From Luzula sylvatica (lineage: Eukaryota; Streptophyta; Magnoliopsida; Poales; Juncaceae): a DNA stretch of 64,000 nucleotides. Position numbers and translations under genes: made by a program. How positions within the stretch are numbered: the first letter of the stretch is position 1; each line of letters opens with the position of its first letter. The stretch spans positions 23,968,356 to 24,032,355 of the forward strand of contig OX326956.1 in assembly GCA_946800325.1 (NCBI GenBank). Direction: 5' to 3'. The notes under the pieces are model-generated. The model was not told the origin of the DNA, ran no database searches, and saw only the letters and a program-made list of their open reading frames with translations. Shown here piece after piece: positions 61,480 through 64,000 of this stretch.

Positions 61480-64000
61480 TATTTTGGAAAAATGTTTTCC
61501 AAATAAAAAGTTCGGACAAGGAGTTGTCCAAACTAATGACTCAAAGAACGGTGAAATCCGAGGAGGATTAAACCTAGAAGTTGATTGCTTCTTTTGGCGT
61601 TGCCATCTTGGCCATATAAACGAGATACGTGTATCTAGATTCCATATGATGGATTGCTAGAATCATTCGAATTAGATTCGATTGATTAATGCGATACTTA
61701 TTTATTAGGCAAGATGACAAAAGGCATCATTCTCCAAATGTTGGAGAAAGATCCAACGAATTATTGGAAATTACATAAAGATGTAAATGTTCCGATAAGT
61801 TTCGAGGCAAGAGGAGGCTATCGGTATTTTGTTACGTTTACAGACGGTTAAAGTAGATAGGATAACATCTATTTAATGCGTGCCGAAGTGGAGACTTTTG
61901 AAATGTTCGAAGAGTTTCAGAAACAAAATACAAAATCGACTGAGCAAGAAAATCAAAGCCCTTTCGATAGGATCGAGAAGGCGAGTATTTGAGCTAAACT
62001 TTTCGATAGGATCGAGAAGGCGAGTATTTGAGTTGTGAGTATTGATGATCATTTATGATTGTGGAATCGATTCACGATTACCTTTATTCGGAACATTTAG
62101 ATGTGTCCGAAAAGAGGAAATGAACGTATGTTGGACGTGGTTCAATAAATGATAAGTCAAATGGATATCCCAAAAATGTTTTGGGGATGCGCCCTTGTGA
62201 CAGCGGTACTAATGATTGGTTGCATATAAGATATGGACCATAAACCTTCTAATCGGTATAAAAGACGCCATATGAGATATGGATCGGAATGGTTCCGAAG
62301 TTGTCATGTGTACATATTTGAGGATGTGAGTATATTTCGAAATTGGTTTCGATAAAACTCAATCCCAAATCTGAAAATTGTTCGTTTATGATATATCCTT
62401 AAGGAAACTAAAGGGTATTAGGTCTAACGTCCCGACGAAAATGAGATTTTCGTGGCTCGAAGAGATGCCTTCTTGGAGGAGGACATGAATGCGCACAAGT
62501 TGGGAACTTGATGTCGCTTATCTCTATTAGGGCTAGTGGGAGTAGAATAAATCTCAAAAAGTTCGAGATCTGAAAATGAACATTGTACCGATGAAAGTTG
62601 ACACGACTTCATCAAGAGTTGATGAATACGAGTCGAAAACACAAATGAATTTTAATAGATCAAGTAGGCTATATCATAAGCCGGTAAATACGGATTTATC
62701 ATGGCTAATGATGATAGATTGAAATCATATGATGATTCGATATCCTACAAGGATGCTATGAAAAGTTGATTCCACATGACAGGGTGTCATGAAATCTGAG
62801 ATTCAATCTGTGTACATTATCAAGTTTAGAACATGATTTCATTACTTTCAGGGTTAGACCCGTGAAATGTCAATGGGTTTTCAAGATGAGAACCGACACG
62901 GATAGGAATATGCATATAACAAAGCGAGGCTCGCAGCGAAGAGTTTCAAGTAATTCATAGTCGGACTATGAAGAAACGTTTTCGCATGTTGCCATGCTTT
63001 CACATTCTCAAAATTCTGCTTGTCATGATCGCACATTATGACTATGTGATGTGGCAAAATGGATGTCAAAACCGAATTTCTTGACAGAAATTTTATGAAA
63101 GGATGTGTACTTGACACAACCTTACGGTTTTGTCAATTCATAAGAATCGGGGATAGGATATGCACGCTTTAACAATCCATATGATGGATTAGAAAAAGCT
63201 TCTCGGAATTCAAATATTCGTTTTGACGAAGTTATAAACTGTTATAAAATTGTCGAAACAAATGGAAACTTTGTGTACACATGAAGGTTAGTGGGAGCCG
63301 CGTTATATTTTTTGTAACGACACACAATTTAGGCGAGACCGCTTATAAATTAAGCGTGAAGATCTATACGATAGATCTAAGAAGTTCCTCGTTCTATATT
63401 ATAGCACGTATATCGACATATTGTTGAAAATGGTTTTCAACATATAACTCTTTGGCGGAGTTAAATCGAAATGTCGAATGACAAAAATTTTCTACGGCTC
63501 GATGTGAGACATCAAGTAGGGCGGAAAATAATAATATGATGCTTTACATTTGATGTGAGGATCTATTATATCTGTCATGATATGTATGTGGTTATACGTC
63601 GTACACATAGAGCGTCTAGTTCACCATCAACAAAATCCATGGGAATCACACGAGTTTGAATGTAATGCGATTACATGAGACTAACTCTTGTGAATGTATA
63701 ATGGTTATACATATATATACATAATGGTTATGTATCTTTAAACCCATCGGGATTTGTATTGATAGCGGTGAATGTTATCCTTGAATACTTTGCGAAAGAA
63801 TTCAGGATTTTATTTTATCTATAATGGTGTGGAGGACGTGTTGGTTATAAAGAGTTATAACAACGACAGTTTCCAAATATGGCACGTCCAAATATGTAGC
63901 ACGACTTTCGGTCACAAAGTGTGTACATGATTTGCTTAAACGAAAACATGGTTATGGGGAAAGGTTCCACATGACCAATAATTAATGATTCTATTTACGG
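61480..64000 (+). pseudogene. Decayed copia-2 pol: integrase, RT and RNase H remnants
   Basis: Reading across frames with many stops, the pol order is preserved: GAG-pre-integrase (CHLGHINEIRVSR near 61600), an integrase core relic (EEAIGI near 61815, then a KIKAL-like segment), the integrase end near 62120-62200 (SQMDIPKMFWG), the RT start near 62740-62900 (YKDAM-like, then CQWVFKMRTDTDRN), the SDYEETFSHVAML block near 62955, the LTEIL-KDVYLTQP block near 63080, a GLKQ/FDEV-like region near 63200, and an RNase H-like relic near 63780-63900. Nothing can be expressed intact. The element continues past the right edge, so its 3' LTR is not seen. Confidence 0.85.

Larger units (their letters stand above)
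58785..64000 (+). mobile_element. Copia-2: full-length but decayed Ty1/copia element (3' end beyond window)
   Basis: LTR, primer-binding site, long repeat-bearing leader (59487 to about 61400) and disabled pol in canonical copia order (integrase before RT). Gag and protease are not clearly recognisable and should lie between 60200 and 61500. It is much older than the copia-1 frame at 38-40.8 kb. Confidence 0.85.

Overview
This is nuclear DNA from a flowering plant, probably a eudicot. The evidence is AT-rich intergenic DNA, short GT-AG introns, and a mix of LINE, Ty1/copia, CACTA, MULE-like, Helitron and SINE elements around ordinary plant housekeeping genes. The species cannot be named from the sequence alone.

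Three well-supported genes lie between 16.1 and 26.4 kb. A methionine aminopeptidase 1A-type gene (+, 16 coding exons, 395 codons) converges on a tubulin-folding cofactor D gene (-, 15 coding exons, 1227 codons). The latter is divergent, across about 620 bp, from a small Jagunal-like membrane-protein gene (+, 6 coding exons, 173 codons). All three exon chains were built by hand from splice sites and close in frame. Two nearly identical pectin methylesterase/invertase inhibitor (PMEI) genes (-; 30909-31499 and 46765-47343) are the products of a local duplication.

The rest is mostly transposable elements. Positions 1-5.88 kb hold a nearly intact LINE on the minus strand. ORF2 is open to the left edge, and ORF1 carries one in-frame stop. 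From 5.98 to 8.99 kb there is a non-autonomous element with long terminal inverted repeats. From 9 to 16 kb there are small repeats, a GGTTC-rich MITE, a Helitron terminus, minisatellites, a foldback repeat and unrecognised gene remnants. From 26.5 to 30 kb there is a SINE with target-site duplications nested in a MITE fragment, then a tandem array upstream of a Helitron-like terminus. From 30.9 to 36 kb is PMEI duplication copy 1, split by a 2.4 kb MULE-like element whose empty site survives in copy 2. From 37.8 to 43.8 kb a copia element that has lost its RT-RNase H region and its 5' LTR abuts, head to head, a 5'-truncated LINE. From 43.9 to 46.3 kb lies a complete non-autonomous CACTA element with a CAT target duplication. 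A PIF/Harbinger-like element sits at 48.8-50.1 kb. From 58.8 kb to the right edge is a full-length but decayed copia element. Its leader carries twelve copies of a motif built on the palindrome GTCATGAC, with spacings close to whole DNA helical turns.

I found no clear new host system. The observations that most deserve checking are the phased palindrome array, the RT-less copia/LINE junction, and the duplication that dates the inserted elements.
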